Shown here piece by piece: positions 18,360 through 27,386 of a DNA stretch of 64,000 nucleotides. The translations under genes were made by a program, and so were the position numbers. The notes below the pieces were generated by a model. The model did no database searches. It saw nothing but the letters and a program-made list of their open reading frames with translations, and was not told where the DNA came from. This stretch comes from Rhodobacteraceae bacterium M382. Lineage in GTDB: Bacteria > Pseudomonadota > Alphaproteobacteria > Rhodobacterales > Rhodobacteraceae. The number at the start of each line of letters is the position of its first letter. Position 1 is the stretch's first letter. Location: contig CP081098.1 in NCBI GenBank assembly GCA_025141015.1, positions 186,001 through 250,000 on the forward strand, written 5' to 3'.

Positions 18360-19472
18360 ATGACACGCTTAACTATTAGTTTGATTGTCCTCCTGGCGGG
18401 TCTGGCTGGTTGTGTTGACAGGTCTGTTGTCGAAACGGTTCCGGCGGCATTGACAATCGGAACCGCAAAAACCGTATTTGCCGCAACCACGCGTGAGAAT
18501 GGAACAGGCGGAGACTTTGGGCCTGGACGCTCAGAAATGCTCAGCCTGCTGGAACTCACTGTCAGCATCCCTCCGGAGCATCAAACTGGGCGGATCGAAT
18601 ATGGATATACCAATCCCGATCCGCGAACCCAATTCGCCTTGGCCGGCAGCAGAGAGTTTGCCTCACCATCCGAATTTCGAACCCATGTAAACCAGGCTGT
18701 GACCCGGCGCCCGGCCGGAGACCGCGAAGCGACATTGTATGTGCATGGGTTCAACACCACCCAAACCGAAGCCGCATTCCGCGCAGCCCAACTGGCCCAT
18801 GATCTGGATCTGCCCGGAGTGCAGATGATCTATTCATGGCCCAGCCTGGGCAGCCCTTTGGGATATGCCTATGACGGAGACAGCATGTTGTTTGCGCGGG
18901 ACGGCTTGGAGAAGTTGCTGCGCGACATCCATCGCAGCGGTACGGAACGGATCGTGATTGTCGCCCATTCAATGGGGTCCGTATTGGTGATGGAAGCCTT
19001 GCGTCAGATCGAGATTGCCGATCCGGGATGGTCGTCACGGTTCCTGAATGGGATCGTGCTGATTTCCCCCGATCTGGATGTTGATCTGTTTCGAACCCAA
19101 ATGAGCCGGATTGCCAAACCGCCCCAACCTTTTATCGTTTTTGTGTCCCGCAAGGACAAGCTGTTGACCCTTTCACAACGGCTTAGGGGTACCCACAGCC
19201 GGGAACGGTTGGGTAATATCAGCTCGGTCGAAGCGATTTCCGATCTACCCATTGATATCATTGATACGACAGAATTTTCAGATGACGCACAATCTTCGCA
19301 TTTTGTGGCCGGGTCTTCGCCCACATTGATCAAAATGCTGAACGAAGCTACCAAAATGGCCCAGTTCGTCGGGCATGATCGGATCACCCCAGAGAGCCTG
19401 TTACCGGGTGCTGTGGCGCATTATTCTGCCGCGACGGAAATCACTCCTTACAACCTTGCCGGTGAGCGTTGA
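18360..19472 (+). CDS. Alpha/beta-hydrolase lipoprotein (DUF900 type)
   Basis: A 370-residue protein with a lipoprotein signal ending in LAGLAGC (lipidated Cys at about 18), so it should be membrane-anchored. The hydrolase core has LYVHGFNTTQTEAAFRAAQL, the nucleophile elbow AHSMGS and an Asp in VLISPDLDVDLF, the pattern of DUF900 esterase-like proteins. The hydrophobic SWPSLGSPLGYAYD segment is also typical. Substrate is unknown. A linked MFS gene begins 2 bases after the stop. There is no obvious partner enzyme upstream. Confidence 0.8.
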   Translation: MTRLTISLIVLLAGLAGCVDRSVVETVPAALTIGTAKTVFAATTRENGTGGDFGPGRSEMLSLLELTVSIPPEHQTGRIEYGYTNPDPRTQFALAGSREFASPSEFRTHVNQAVTRRPAGDREATLYVHGFNTTQTEAAFRAAQLAHDLDLPGVQMIYSWPSLGSPLGYAYDGDSMLFARDGLEKLLRDIHRSGTERIVIVAHSMGSVLVMEALRQIEIADPGWSSRFLNGIVLISPDLDVDLFRTQMSRIAKPPQPFIVFVSRKDKLLTLSQRLRGTHSRERLGNISSVEAISDLPIDIIDTTEFSDDAQSSHFVAGSSPTLIKMLNEATKMAQFVGHDRITPESLLPGAVAHYSAATEITPYNLAGER

Positions 19473-19473
19473 T

Positions 19474-20703
19474 ATGGCACGGCAGGCCGACCTGACATCG
19501 GACACCGGGTTTGTGATCCGAAACGCCCGCTGGCTGTCGGCCGGTGCGTTGCTGACGCTTTTGTCCTGTTTTGGACAGACGTTTTTTATCTCTTTGTTTG
19601 CTGGCGAAATTCGTGCCGAATTTGGACTGAGCCACGGAGAATGGGGAGGCATCTATTCGGCTGGAACCATGGTTTCGGCGGTTGTCATGGTGTGGGCGGG
19701 CGTATTGTCCGATATGTTCCGAGTGCGGGCGCTTGGCACAATGATCCTGTTTGGTGTCGCAGTGGCCTGTCTGGTAATGGCCGGAAACCAATGGTTCTGG
19801 GGGTTGGTTGGGTCCATTTTCCTGCTTCGGTTCTTTGGGCAGGGCATGGCCACCCATATTGCAATGGTTGCTATGGCCCGGTGGTTTGTCGCGACGCGGG
19901 GCAGGGCGCTGGCCATTGCAACATTGGGTTTCTCTTTTGGTGAAGCTCTGTTGCCTGTGACGTTTGTTGCCCTGATGCCGATATTGGGATGGCGTGTGTT
20001 ATGGGTAATTTGTGCTGGTCTTGCGATCCTGGGAATCCCAATCCTGATGACCCTGTTGAAACAGGAGCGCAGCCCGCGCCATCAGGCCACGGATCAAACT
20101 GCCACGGGTATAGAGAACCGTCATTGGACCAGGGCCCAAGCGTTAAAGCACCCGCTGTTCTGGTTCATCGTGCCATCCATTCTCGGCCCAAGCGCCTGTT
20201 CCACTGCGTTCTTTTTTCACCAGGTACACCTGGCAGAAATAAAGGGCTGGACCCATTTGGAATTTGTTGCATGGTTCCCTGTTTTTACCGGAGTTTCGGT
20301 GCTGTCGATGGTCGGAGCAGGTTGGGCGCTGGACAAGGTTGGAACCCATCGGTTGATGCCGCTATTCCAACTCCCTGTGACAATCGGCTATCTGATTTTC
20401 GCCTGGGCCACCGAACCGACAGCCGTCATGTTCGGTTTTATCTTTCTGGCACTGACCACCGGAGCCAATGCCACGATCCCAGCGGCGTTTTGGGCTGAAA
20501 CGTATGGCACGGCTCACATCGGTGCCATAAAATCCCTAGCCACCGCAATCATGGTCCTGGGCACAGCCATTGGGCCAGGCATTACCGGGGTTTTGATAGA
20601 CGCCGGGATCAGCCTGGAAACCCAGTTTATCGGCTTTGTTGCGTATTTCCTGGTAACATCTCTGGGCGTGGCAATCGGACTGAAAAAGTATGGCCGATTG
20701 TGA
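19474..20703 (+). CDS. MFS transporter
   Basis: A 409-residue major facilitator with about twelve membrane helices in two halves. The loop after helix 2 carries GVLSDMFRVRALG, a variant of the MFS motif GxxxDRxGRR. The cytoplasmic loop between the halves (LLKQERSPRHQATDQ and what follows) is charged. The layout recalls monocarboxylate or oxalate/formate antiporter-type carriers, but substrate cannot be told. The ATG at 19474 is preferred because it follows the preceding stop by one base with GGTGAG upstream; the open frame reaches back to 19375. It runs tail to tail into the Smr gene with no spacer. Confidence 0.85.
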   Translation: MARQADLTSDTGFVIRNARWLSAGALLTLLSCFGQTFFISLFAGEIRAEFGLSHGEWGGIYSAGTMVSAVVMVWAGVLSDMFRVRALGTMILFGVAVACLVMAGNQWFWGLVGSIFLLRFFGQGMATHIAMVAMARWFVATRGRALAIATLGFSFGEALLPVTFVALMPILGWRVLWVICAGLAILGIPILMTLLKQERSPRHQATDQTATGIENRHWTRAQALKHPLFWFIVPSILGPSACSTAFFFHQVHLAEIKGWTHLEFVAWFPVFTGVSVLSMVGAGWALDKVGTHRLMPLFQLPVTIGYLIFAWATEPTAVMFGFIFLALTTGANATIPAAFWAETYGTAHIGAIKSLATAIMVLGTAIGPGITGVLIDAGISLETQFIGFVAYFLVTSLGVAIGLKKYGRL

Positions 20704-21288
20704 TCAGCCGCGTCTAAGATAGACGTAATAGGCACCGTCGCCACCGTGGCTGATATGCGCGGGTGTCACCTGCAATACAGCCTGTGCCATTGGTGGAAGC
20801 GAAAGCCATTGGGGCACTTGATGTTTCAATACTCCGAATGGGGTTGGAATCGGACCAGGGTCGTCGCGCCGCTTGCCCTTGCCCGTAATCACCAGCACCA
20901 ATCGTTTTCCGGCGGCTTGTGATGACAAGATGAAATGACGTAACTCTGGATGAGCTTCAGCCTGACGCATCCCATGTAGGTCAATCCGGGCTTCGGGTTT
21001 GATCTTGCCACGTTTCATGCGGGCAAAGGATTTAAAATCCATTTGGAGCGCACTGGCGCGCATACTGTCCGCAATCGACGGTTTCAGTTCGTGTTTCACC
21101 GGTTTGGATTTTGCAGTGCGACCCAGTTCAAAATTCTCGATCCGGGGCAGGGGCTGTTTCGTTGGTTTGGGCTTGGGCAGAGGTAGCGCCTGTGGGGTGC
21201 TATGCGCCCCAGGATGCATACGTTCAGTCTGCTCGACGACCCTATGCCAAAGGTTGATCTCGTCGCTGGTCAGTTTTCGACGTGTCAT
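20704..21288 (-). CDS. Smr-domain protein (MutS2-type nuclease domain)
   Basis: A 194-residue protein with a charged, proline-rich N-terminus and a C-terminal Smr domain. The signatures ARIDLHGMRQAEA (the DLHG motif), VLVITGKGKRR (TGxG motif) and HGGDGAYYVYLRR are all present, so the domain is intact. Smr domains nick or cleave DNA or RNA. The stand-alone form in proteobacteria has been tied to recombination control and, more recently, to ribosome rescue. It is the last gene of a three-gene leftward operon, overlapping mltA as ATGA. Confidence 0.88.
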   Translation of the reverse strand: MTRRKLTSDEINLWHRVVEQTERMHPGAHSTPQALPLPKPKPTKQPLPRIENFELGRTAKSKPVKHELKPSIADSMRASALQMDFKSFARMKRGKIKPEARIDLHGMRQAEAHPELRHFILSSQAAGKRLVLVITGKGKRRDDPGPIPTPFGVLKHQVPQWLSLPPMAQAVLQVTPAHISHGGDGAYYVYLRRG

Positions 21289-22328
21289 TGCAGTTCGTCC
21301 GGCAAAAGGGCAAAGGCCCGCTGAATAGGCAGCAGGACAACCATCCTCCCCGGATCACGCAACCGCCCGGCTGCCTGACCCGCCGCGTCTCCGGTTCCAA
21401 AGAAGATGTCAGCCCGCTGGGCGCCCTTGATAGCCGAACCTGTATCCTGCGCAACCATCAGGCGTCGCATCTTGCCAGAACCGTCCTTTTCCAACCAGAC
21501 AGGTGCCCCCAGGGGGACGAATTTAGGATCCACCGCAACGGTCCGCAACGCTGTCACCGATCGATTCATCGCCCCCAGGGGGCCAGCGCTGGCAGGGACT
21601 TGGTTTACGGTGCGAAAGAACACATAGGACGGGTTGTGCATCAACAAGTCATCGCCATCCACCGGGTTGCGACGCACCCAGTTTTTGATGACCTGCGCAC
21701 TGACCTGATGGGCGTTATAAATCCCACGACGAATCAATTCGACCCCGATCGAGCGATATGGATGTCCGTTGGCACCGCCATATCCGACCCGAATCGTTGA
21801 TCCATCGGACATTCTGATCCTGCCAGACCCCTGGATTTGTAAGAAAAAAAGCTCAACCGGATCATCGACCCATGCGATTTCCAAACCGCGACCGTCCATG
21901 ACACCGCTGGTCAGAATATCGCGGCGGGGAAGCCAGGGATTATTTCGCTTTGCTTCGGGTGGCATCCGGTAGATCGGATACCGATAGCGCGCATTGGGGC
22001 TGCGAGCGCCCTCCAGCTCTGGTTCAAAATAGCCAGTGAACAGCGCCGGGTCGCCATCCTGGGTCAGAACCGGACGAAAGAACAATTCAAAGAACGCCTT
22101 GGCCTGCTCGACAGGGTGATTCTGGGCCACCGCACACAGGCTCGTCCAATCCGGGTCATCCAGATCCGGACACGTGTTCAGAAACGCCTGCAACGCAGCC
22201 GCATGATCATCCTTGTCCCAACCTTCCAGTTGATCAAATCCAAGGATTTGGTGCGTGACTTCGCCCTGTGCTCCGGCCCCGCACATCATGGACACCGCCA
22301 CACATGCTGCCCGGAGCGCATGAATCAT
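21285..22328 (-). CDS. mltA: Membrane-bound lytic murein transglycosylase A
   Basis: A 347-residue peptidoglycan lytic transglycosylase that cleaves the MurNAc-GlcNAc bond to give 1,6-anhydromuramyl products. It has a signal peptide (about 1-22). The MltA barrel shows ALFTGYFEPELEGA and VELFFLQIQGSGRIRM, followed by the C-terminal 3D domain with VAQDTGSAIKGAQRADIFFG, whose Asp is the catalytic residue of the family. No lipobox is seen, so it may be soluble in the periplasm rather than a lipoprotein. The start ATG overlaps the tim44 gene stop. The anhydro-sugars it releases could feed the amgK/murU recycling route at the left of the window. Confidence 0.92.
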   Translation of the reverse strand: MIHALRAACVAVSMMCGAGAQGEVTHQILGFDQLEGWDKDDHAAALQAFLNTCPDLDDPDWTSLCAVAQNHPVEQAKAFFELFFRPVLTQDGDPALFTGYFEPELEGARSPNARYRYPIYRMPPEAKRNNPWLPRRDILTSGVMDGRGLEIAWVDDPVELFFLQIQGSGRIRMSDGSTIRVGYGGANGHPYRSIGVELIRRGIYNAHQVSAQVIKNWVRRNPVDGDDLLMHNPSYVFFRTVNQVPASAGPLGAMNRSVTALRTVAVDPKFVPLGAPVWLEKDGSGKMRRLMVAQDTGSAIKGAQRADIFFGTGDAAGQAAGRLRDPGRMVVLLPIQRAFALLPDELQ

Positions 22329-22981
22329 CCGTCCGTTGCGACCAACTGCCAGTTCGGATCGTTCGAACCCATGGTGCGGGCAAACGTCCAAGTGTCTTTC
22401 TGGCGCTTGATATGTTTGGGATCACCTTCGACAATATCACCACCGCGGTCACGAACGACCGAAGTCAATTCACCCACGAACCGCATGGTAACTTCGGCCA
22501 GGTTGGTGTCCTTGTCGAAATGTACGTCAGACACTGTGGTTTCACGCACACCTACAAATTCGGCTTCAATTTTCAGGCCCTGATCTTCTCGGCTGGACAC
22601 AACGTCAACAAAGGTCTGGAATACCTCGTCGGCCAAAAAGGGTTTCAATCCGTCCAGGTCACCGCGTTCAAAACCCATAACGATCATCTCATAGGCACCT
22701 CGGGCACCCTGTACGAATTCGCTAACGGAAAACCCGGGTTCGATCCGTTTCATAGCCGCAAGGTCATTGGCCTGTGGGCTGTCCTCGGGCACATGGTCGG
22801 TAATGTCACGATCCGGACCACCTTCGATCACTTCGAATTCTTGGCGACGGCGAGGCGACTCTTTTGGTGCGGGCGGCTTTTCAAACCCTTCACGGGTTCC
22901 CAGAACGCTTTTGAGGCGCAGGATCAGGAAAATGGCAATGCCAGCCAAAACCAACAGCGTGATCATGGGGGGTGGATTCAT
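22325..22981 (-). CDS. Tim44-domain membrane protein (TimA-like)
   Basis: A 218-residue inner-membrane protein with one N-terminal helix (about 6-23) and a C-terminal Tim44/MBA1-type domain (about 80-218), including a core GDLDGLKPFLADEVFQTF and the end DPNWQLVATDG. In alphaproteobacteria such proteins (TimA) resemble the mitochondrial import motor component Tim44. Their bacterial role is unsettled. MNPPPMI is chosen as start because GAAGAGGT precedes it and the helix follows; the frame stays open to 23158. It leads the tim44-mltA-smr operon and is divergent from fxsA. Confidence 0.85.
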   Translation of the reverse strand: MNPPPMITLLVLAGIAIFLILRLKSVLGTREGFEKPPAPKESPRRRQEFEVIEGGPDRDITDHVPEDSPQANDLAAMKRIEPGFSVSEFVQGARGAYEMIVMGFERGDLDGLKPFLADEVFQTFVDVVSSREDQGLKIEAEFVGVRETTVSDVHFDKDTNLAEVTMRFVGELTSVVRDRGGDIVEGDPKHIKRQKDTWTFARTMGSNDPNWQLVATDG

Positions 22982-23102
22982 TTGGACCTCTTCTGGACCA
23001 CTTCGGGAGCTGTGGCCTTTGTAACTTGCACCACATGCACTTATGTAGGTTACGGGCGGGGTCAAGTCCACAGCCCAGCCATACGTTGATGAGGAAACTG
23101 AC

Positions 23103-23624
23103 ATGTATCTTTTCTTGGCCTTTCTGATGGTTCCGATCCTCGAGATCGCTTTGTTCATTCAGGTTGGCGATTTGATTGGGCTTTGGCCGACCCTGGGAAT
23201 TGTGGTTCTGACCGCAATTTTGGGTACATGGTTGGTCAGGACACAAGGTCGCATGGCCATGGGTCAGCTGCGCAATTCGTTCTCTCAGCTGGGTGATCCG
23301 ACCGAACCACTGGCGCATGGCGCGATGATCCTGTTCTCTGGTGCGCTGCTGTTGACACCCGGTTTCTTTACCGATGCCATTGGATTTGCGCTGTTGGTAC
23401 CTCCGGTACGTGTCGCGGTGTACAAATATCTGCGTTCCCGGGTGACAGTCGCCCAATTCCAGATGGGCCCCGGACCAATGCCAGGACACGGGTTCAATCC
23501 TGGAGCGCGGCCCAACCCAACAGGCCAGAACGACGACATTATTGACGGCGAATTCGAAGACGTTACGTCTCCACGTCCCCGCACCGGCCCCTCGGGTTGG
23601 GTCGAAGGTCCTGATCGCCGTTGA
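23103..23624 (+). CDS. fxsA: FxsA family membrane protein
   Basis: A 173-residue cytoplasmic-membrane protein. Three or four helices in the first 110 residues match FxsA (MYLFLAFLMVPILEIALF and a GALLLTPGFFTDAIGFALL hairpin), followed by a polar C-terminal tail rich in Pro and Gly. In E. coli overproduced FxsA relieves phage T7 exclusion by F plasmid PifA; its normal role is unknown. It sits between tim44 and secB, an order often seen in Rhodobacterales, where all three touch protein export or the membrane. Confidence 0.9.
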   Translation: MYLFLAFLMVPILEIALFIQVGDLIGLWPTLGIVVLTAILGTWLVRTQGRMAMGQLRNSFSQLGDPTEPLAHGAMILFSGALLLTPGFFTDAIGFALLVPPVRVAVYKYLRSRVTVAQFQMGPGPMPGHGFNPGARPNPTGQNDDIIDGEFEDVTSPRPRTGPSGWVEGPDRR

Positions 23625-23679
23625 GGTGCGCGGATCAAGCTGATAAGCACAGCTAAACGTGATTTTCAGGAGTAGTTCC

Positions 23680-24192
23680 ATGGCCGAAAACGACGCAGCC
23701 GAAGGCGCACAGCCGCAGCAACAGCAGCAAGCCCCCCAAGTTCAGATGAATGTTCTGGGTCAGTACGTGCGCGACCTGTCCTTTGAGAACGTGATGGCCC
23801 AAAAGGGTGGCGGTGGCGACGCTCAGCCCGATGTCAGTGTACAGGTAAATCTAGACGCCAAGAAACGTCCGACCGAAAACCAGTACGAAGTGATGATCAA
23901 ACTGACGGTCGAATCCAAAGCCAAGGAAAAAGGCGACGTTCTGTTCGTCCTGGAAGTCGAGTATGTCGGGATATTCAACATTGTTGGCGTGCCCGAAGAC
24001 CAGCTGCATCCTTTCCTGCTTATCGAATGCCCGCGGATGCTGTTCCCGTTCCTGCGTCGCATTGTGTCCGACATCACCAGCGATGGCGGCTTCCCTCCGC
24101 TGAATCTGGACAACATTGATTTTGTGGCGATCTATCGCAATGAACTGGCCCGCCGTCAGCAGGCCGCCGCGGATGCCGCACCCAAGAACTAA
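23680..24192 (+). CDS. secB: Protein-export chaperone SecB
   Basis: The 170-residue homotetrameric chaperone that keeps preproteins unfolded and hands them to SecA. The family core is clear: LGQYVRDLSFENV, then QVNLDAKKR, then YVGIFNIVGVP, and FPFLRRIVSDITSDGGFPPL near the C-terminus. The N-terminus is rich in Gln and Pro, unlike the E. coli protein. The ATG at 23680 sits behind CAGGAG; the frame also opens at 23659. A strong terminator closes the gene. dnaQ lies convergent. Confidence 0.96.
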   Translation: MAENDAAEGAQPQQQQQAPQVQMNVLGQYVRDLSFENVMAQKGGGGDAQPDVSVQVNLDAKKRPTENQYEVMIKLTVESKAKEKGDVLFVLEVEYVGIFNIVGVPEDQLHPFLLIECPRMLFPFLRRIVSDITSDGGFPPLNLDNIDFVAIYRNELARRQQAAADAAPKN

Positions 24193-24213
24193 ACCGGTTT
24201 TTCGGGATTTTTG

Positions 24214-24246
24214 AAAACGCCGCCTGTTACATGGCGGCGTTTTTTT
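24214..24246 (+). terminator. Terminator after secB
   Basis: AACGCCGCC (24216-24224) pairs with GGCGGCGTT (24233-24241) and is followed by a T run to 24246. It ends on the stop codon of the convergent dnaQ gene. On the minus strand TTTTC follows the stem, so it may act in both directions. Confidence 0.9.
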
Positions 24247-24967
24247 AGTGACGCCACAATACGCCCTCACCCATTTTTTCGACAAATGCATCATGCGCAG
24301 CCTGTTCATCCGCAGTCAGGCGCGGTGGCAATGCGGTTGGGCGCGCAGACGGGCGCCACTGGTCATTTCCCGCCGATCCGGGTGTGTTGGAAACGGTGGC
24401 CAGACCGAAATCGGGTTGTCGTCCACCGACCAGCTCCAAATACACTTCGGCCAGGATCTCAGAGTCGAGCAAAGCGCCATGCAAAGTCCGGGATGAGTTG
24501 TCGATGTGAAACCGGCGGCACAAGGCATCCAGTGATGCAGGTGATCCAGGAAAACGCTGACGGGCGATCGCCAACGTGTCGATCGCCTGATCCCAGGGCA
24601 ATTGTGGCAGCCCAAGCCACCGCAATTCGGCATTCAGGAACTTCATGTCGAATGCCGCGTTATGGATCACCATTTTTGCATCACCGACGAAATCCAGAAA
24701 CTTCTGCCCAAAGGCAGAAAACACCGGCTTATCGCGCAGTGTCACCTGACCTGGGGCAGGGGCCTGAGGAGGCTCCAAAAGATCCGGACCGATTCCGTGG
24801 ACCTGGAATGCTTCGGACGGCATCGACCGTTCGGGGTTGATATAAACGTGAAACGTTTCTCCGGTTGGCAGGTGGTTAAACAGTTCCAATGCCCCGATTT
24901 CGACAATGCGGTCGCCGGATTCCGGATCAAATCCCGTGGTTTCGGTATCAAGTACGATCTCACGCAT
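24245..24967 (-). CDS. dnaQ: DNA polymerase III epsilon subunit (3'-5' proofreading exonuclease)
   Basis: A 240-residue DEDD-type exonuclease. ExoI is VLDTETTGFDP (Asp7, Glu9), ExoII is VIHNAAFDMKFL, and ExoIII is TLHGALLDSEILAEVYLEL with the catalytic His and Asp. The variable C-terminal tail would bind the alpha subunit. The start ATG at 24967 is chosen because it overlaps coaE by 8 bases, while the frame is open upstream to 25021. It is the last gene of the leftward maf-aroE-coaE-dnaQ operon that points away from the likely origin. Confidence 0.95.
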   Translation of the reverse strand: MREIVLDTETTGFDPESGDRIVEIGALELFNHLPTGETFHVYINPERSMPSEAFQVHGIGPDLLEPPQAPAPGQVTLRDKPVFSAFGQKFLDFVGDAKMVIHNAAFDMKFLNAELRWLGLPQLPWDQAIDTLAIARQRFPGSPASLDALCRRFHIDNSSRTLHGALLDSEILAEVYLELVGGRQPDFGLATVSNTPGSAGNDQWRPSARPTALPPRLTADEQAAHDAFVEKMGEGVLWRH

Positions 24968-25553
24968 TGGCCATCCCCTCGCGGATACTGGCAACAATCT
25001 GCTCCACCTGTTGGCGTGCATGATCCAAGGTGTCAGTGATGATCACATAATCGGATCGCGCCACTTTCTCGTCATTCGGCAATTGCTTTTTCCGAATGTG
25101 TTCAAACTGCTCGACGGTCATCGTTCCACGATCCATAACGCGATTTTTTTGCAATTCATCTGGAATAGAGACACATGCTACGGCATCCATCGCGACATTT
25201 CCCCCAGTTTCGAACAACAGAGGAATGTCAAAAACCAGAATATCTGACGTCGCAAGCGCGCGGAATTGCGTGCGATCCAGTGCGACCAGCGGATGCACGA
25301 CAGACTCGATCTGTTTCAGTGCGTCCGGATTTTGCCCGATGATGCGCTTCAACGCGTCCCGCGACACGCGACCATCAATGACTGCTTCAGGGAAAAGATC
25401 CCTGATCGGCGAGACTGCAGCACCGCCCTGTTCATACAAACGATGCACGGCCGCATCCGCGTCCCACACATCACATCCCGCATCAGCGAACAGTCCAGCG
25501 GTTGTGCTTTTCCCCATGCCGATCGATCCCGTCAGTCCGAGTGCAAAGCTCAT
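24960..25553 (-). CDS. coaE: Dephospho-CoA kinase
   Basis: A 197-residue P-loop kinase that phosphorylates the 3'-hydroxyl of dephospho-CoA in the last step of CoA synthesis. Walker A is GSIGMGKST at 9-17. DADAAVHRLYEQGG forms the CoA-site segment, and DIPLLFETG is a family motif. The ATG at 25553 overlaps the aroE stop as ATGA; the open frame reaches 25607. coaE next to dnaQ and aroE is conserved through alphaproteobacteria. Confidence 0.95.
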   Translation of the reverse strand: MSFALGLTGSIGMGKSTTAGLFADAGCDVWDADAAVHRLYEQGGAAVSPIRDLFPEAVIDGRVSRDALKRIIGQNPDALKQIESVVHPLVALDRTQFRALATSDILVFDIPLLFETGGNVAMDAVACVSIPDELQKNRVMDRGTMTVEQFEHIRKKQLPNDEKVARSDYVIITDTLDHARQQVEQIVASIREGMANA

Positions 25554-26383
25554 CTCAGTGCGGCCGCCCGTGTAGCGTTGTCGACGTCGGGACGCTGACC
25601 AAACCAACGTTCAAATCCAGGAACAGCCTGATGCAGCAACATGCCCAGACCATCGACCGTCTGACACCCAACTTCTTCTGCAATTCGCAAAAGTCGGGTT
25701 TGCAACGGAGCATAAATCAGATCTGTCACCAAAGTTCCCGGTTCCAGCCCATCCAGCGGCACCCGCAGTTCTGGTTTTCCAACCATGCCCAGCGATGTGG
25801 TATTGACCACCAGATTGGCGCCTTCAAACAAATTGCCAGCCTGCACCCAATCGACGACCTTGATCCTCTGACCAAAATCTTCGCGCAGCTGCTCTGCTCG
25901 TCCCCGGGTCCGGTTCGTCAACAGAATCTCAGGCGCACCGGCTTCGACCAGAGAAGCAACGACTGCACGTGCGGCTCCACCGGCCCCCAGCACAACCGCC
26001 GGTCCGGCTTTGGCATCCCAATCTGGTGCGCCCTGTTGCAGATTGGTGATAAACCCATAGCCATCGGTGTTATCTGCATGGATCTTGCCATCCGGGCGAA
26101 AGATCAACGTATTCGCCGCACCGATCAACGTTGCTCGATCGGTGATTTGATCCGCAATCGACATAACCGCCTCTTTGTGCGGGATCGTCACATTGGCACC
26201 GACAAACCCCATATCCGGCAAGGTTCGAATGACCCGCTCCAGATCTTTGGAGGCCACATCCATCGGGATGTAGTACCCCTGTAATCCATAGGTATTCAGC
26301 CAGTGCCGATGCACACGCGGAGACCGTGAATGTGCAACAGGTGACCCAATGACACCCGCCAACGGAATTTTTGCCTCACTCAT
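25550..26383 (-). CDS. aroE: Shikimate dehydrogenase
   Basis: A 277-residue NADP-dependent enzyme that reduces 3-dehydroshikimate in aromatic amino acid synthesis. The N-terminal substrate-site [15 protein letters not shown] (about 14-28), [10 protein letters not shown] with the catalytic Lys, and NTDGYGF with the paired Asp are all present. The NADP-binding loop is [15 protein letters not shown]. Length and motif order match AroE rather than the quinate-active YdiB. Both ends overlap neighbouring genes by 4 bases in ATGA units. Confidence 0.95.
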   Translation of the reverse strand: MSEAKIPLAGVIGSPVAHSRSPRVHRHWLNTYGLQGYYIPMDVASKDLERVIRTLPDMGFVGANVTIPHKEAVMSIADQITDRATLIGAANTLIFRPDGKIHADNTDGYGFITNLQQGAPDWDAKAGPAVVLGAGGAARAVVASLVEAGAPEILLTNRTRGRAEQLREDFGQRIKVVDWVQAGNLFEGANLVVNTTSLGMVGKPELRVPLDGLEPGTLVTDLIYAPLQTRLLRIAEEVGCQTVDGLGMLLHQAVPGFERWFGQRPDVDNATRAAALR

Positions 26384-26979
26384 TGCTCGATCACCCCCTG
26401 CGTTGCCAGATAGTTCAGCAATTCCAATAATGGCATACCCAAAACGTTAAAGTAATCGCCGTCAATGGTGCTAAAGAGCCTGACGCCCTCTTGCTCGAGC
26501 TTGTAGCCTCCCACGGCATGACGAATGCTGTCCCAATTTCGGGCCACATAGTCAGAGAGATAGGCATCGCTGGCAACGCGCATCCGCAGGCGGACCTGGC
26601 CCACGTGCCGCCAGATTGGCTGAGCATCACGATAGATCACCGCGGCCGACAACAGCATATGTCGTTGTCCGCGCATCTCACACAATTGTTCCAAAGCCTG
26701 TTCCGGTGAATTGGGTTTGGACAGCAACCGCCCCTGAAAATCCAGAACCTGATCACAACCCAAAACCATAGAACCTGGGTATTTGGCGCTGATTTTGCGC
26801 GCCTTCAGTTCAGCAAGAGCATCAGCAATGTCCCGAGGCGCTGCATTTTCAGCCAACAGCGCACGTTTCACGGATTCTTCGTCGACCTTGGGCACCCGAA
26901 TTTCGAAGGGAACATTGGCCTGACGCAGCAATTCGGCCCGAACGGACGATCCGGATGCCAAAACGAGGGGGATAGACAT
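26380..26979 (-). CDS. maf: Maf-family nucleotide pyrophosphatase (YceF-like)
   Basis: A 199-residue house-cleaning enzyme that hydrolyses modified nucleoside triphosphates. The N-terminal motif [12 protein letters not shown] matches the Maf S-R loop. The central Asp motif reads [10 protein letters not shown], like the SDQ motif of YceF (7-methyl-GTP pyrophosphatase) rather than the ADT motif of YhdE, so YceF-type specificity is inferred. The ATG at 26979 starts the operon; an in-frame extension reaches 27147 but runs into origin-like sequence and has no family support. It is the first leftward gene beside the putative origin. Confidence 0.9.
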   Translation of the reverse strand: MSIPLVLASGSSVRAELLRQANVPFEIRVPKVDEESVKRALLAENAAPRDIADALAELKARKISAKYPGSMVLGCDQVLDFQGRLLSKPNSPEQALEQLCEMRGQRHMLLSAAVIYRDAQPIWRHVGQVRLRMRVASDAYLSDYVARNWDSIRHAVGGYKLEQEGVRLFSTIDGDYFNVLGMPLLELLNYLATQGVIEQ

Positions 26980-27386
26980 GTGGAAAACCCCTATGAAAAC
27001 CACTGGAGGAAGTTGGGACGGTTTAGCATGATTTCGGGGGTTACTGGCAAGTGGGGGAAATACACGCGACTTTCGCAGAGTCGTTCGCTGATTCCTCCTT
27101 TGGGGACCGGGATAAGATTCCAATCGGGGATAAACCGGGTTGTGCATTCACATCCCCAGCTTATCCCCAGCTGCACTCAAATTCTCAATCACACAAGTCA
27201 CTGAATAAAAACAAATATTCCAGTTTTCCCCGTGCGTAATCCCTGACCCTCTTTTCCCCATCCCTGAATGGGGATAAGCCAAGGGATCACTGAATTATCC
27301 ACGGGAATCCGTGAGTCCTACAAAATCATCATCCTTTTTTCTTAATTTTTTATTTAAGGGAGAAGGGAAAACCGGGCGAGACTAAC
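26980..27386. other. Putative chromosomal replication origin (oriC)
   Basis: This 407-base gap, the longest in the window, holds five DnaA-box-like 9-mers. Two are on the plus strand: TTATCCCCA (27161-27169) and TTATCCACG (27295-27303). Three are on the minus strand: TTATCCCGG (27107-27115), TTATCCCCG (27125-27133) and TTATCCCCA (27269-27277). An AT-rich tract with TTTTTT, TTAATTTTTTATTTAA and similar runs (about 27332-27357) follows, as expected for a DNA-unwinding element. It includes TTAA-N8-TTAA (27342-27357), one base off a CtrA site. Genes diverge on both sides and parS/parAB lie 3-7 kb away. A maf/hemJ-rho location fits known alphaproteobacterial origins. It is inferred, not proven. 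Confidence 0.75.

Noticed and set aside
21285-22391. Longer start for mltA at 22391
   Set aside because: It would overlap tim44 further; the ATG at 22328 gives a normal signal peptide and an ATGA junction.
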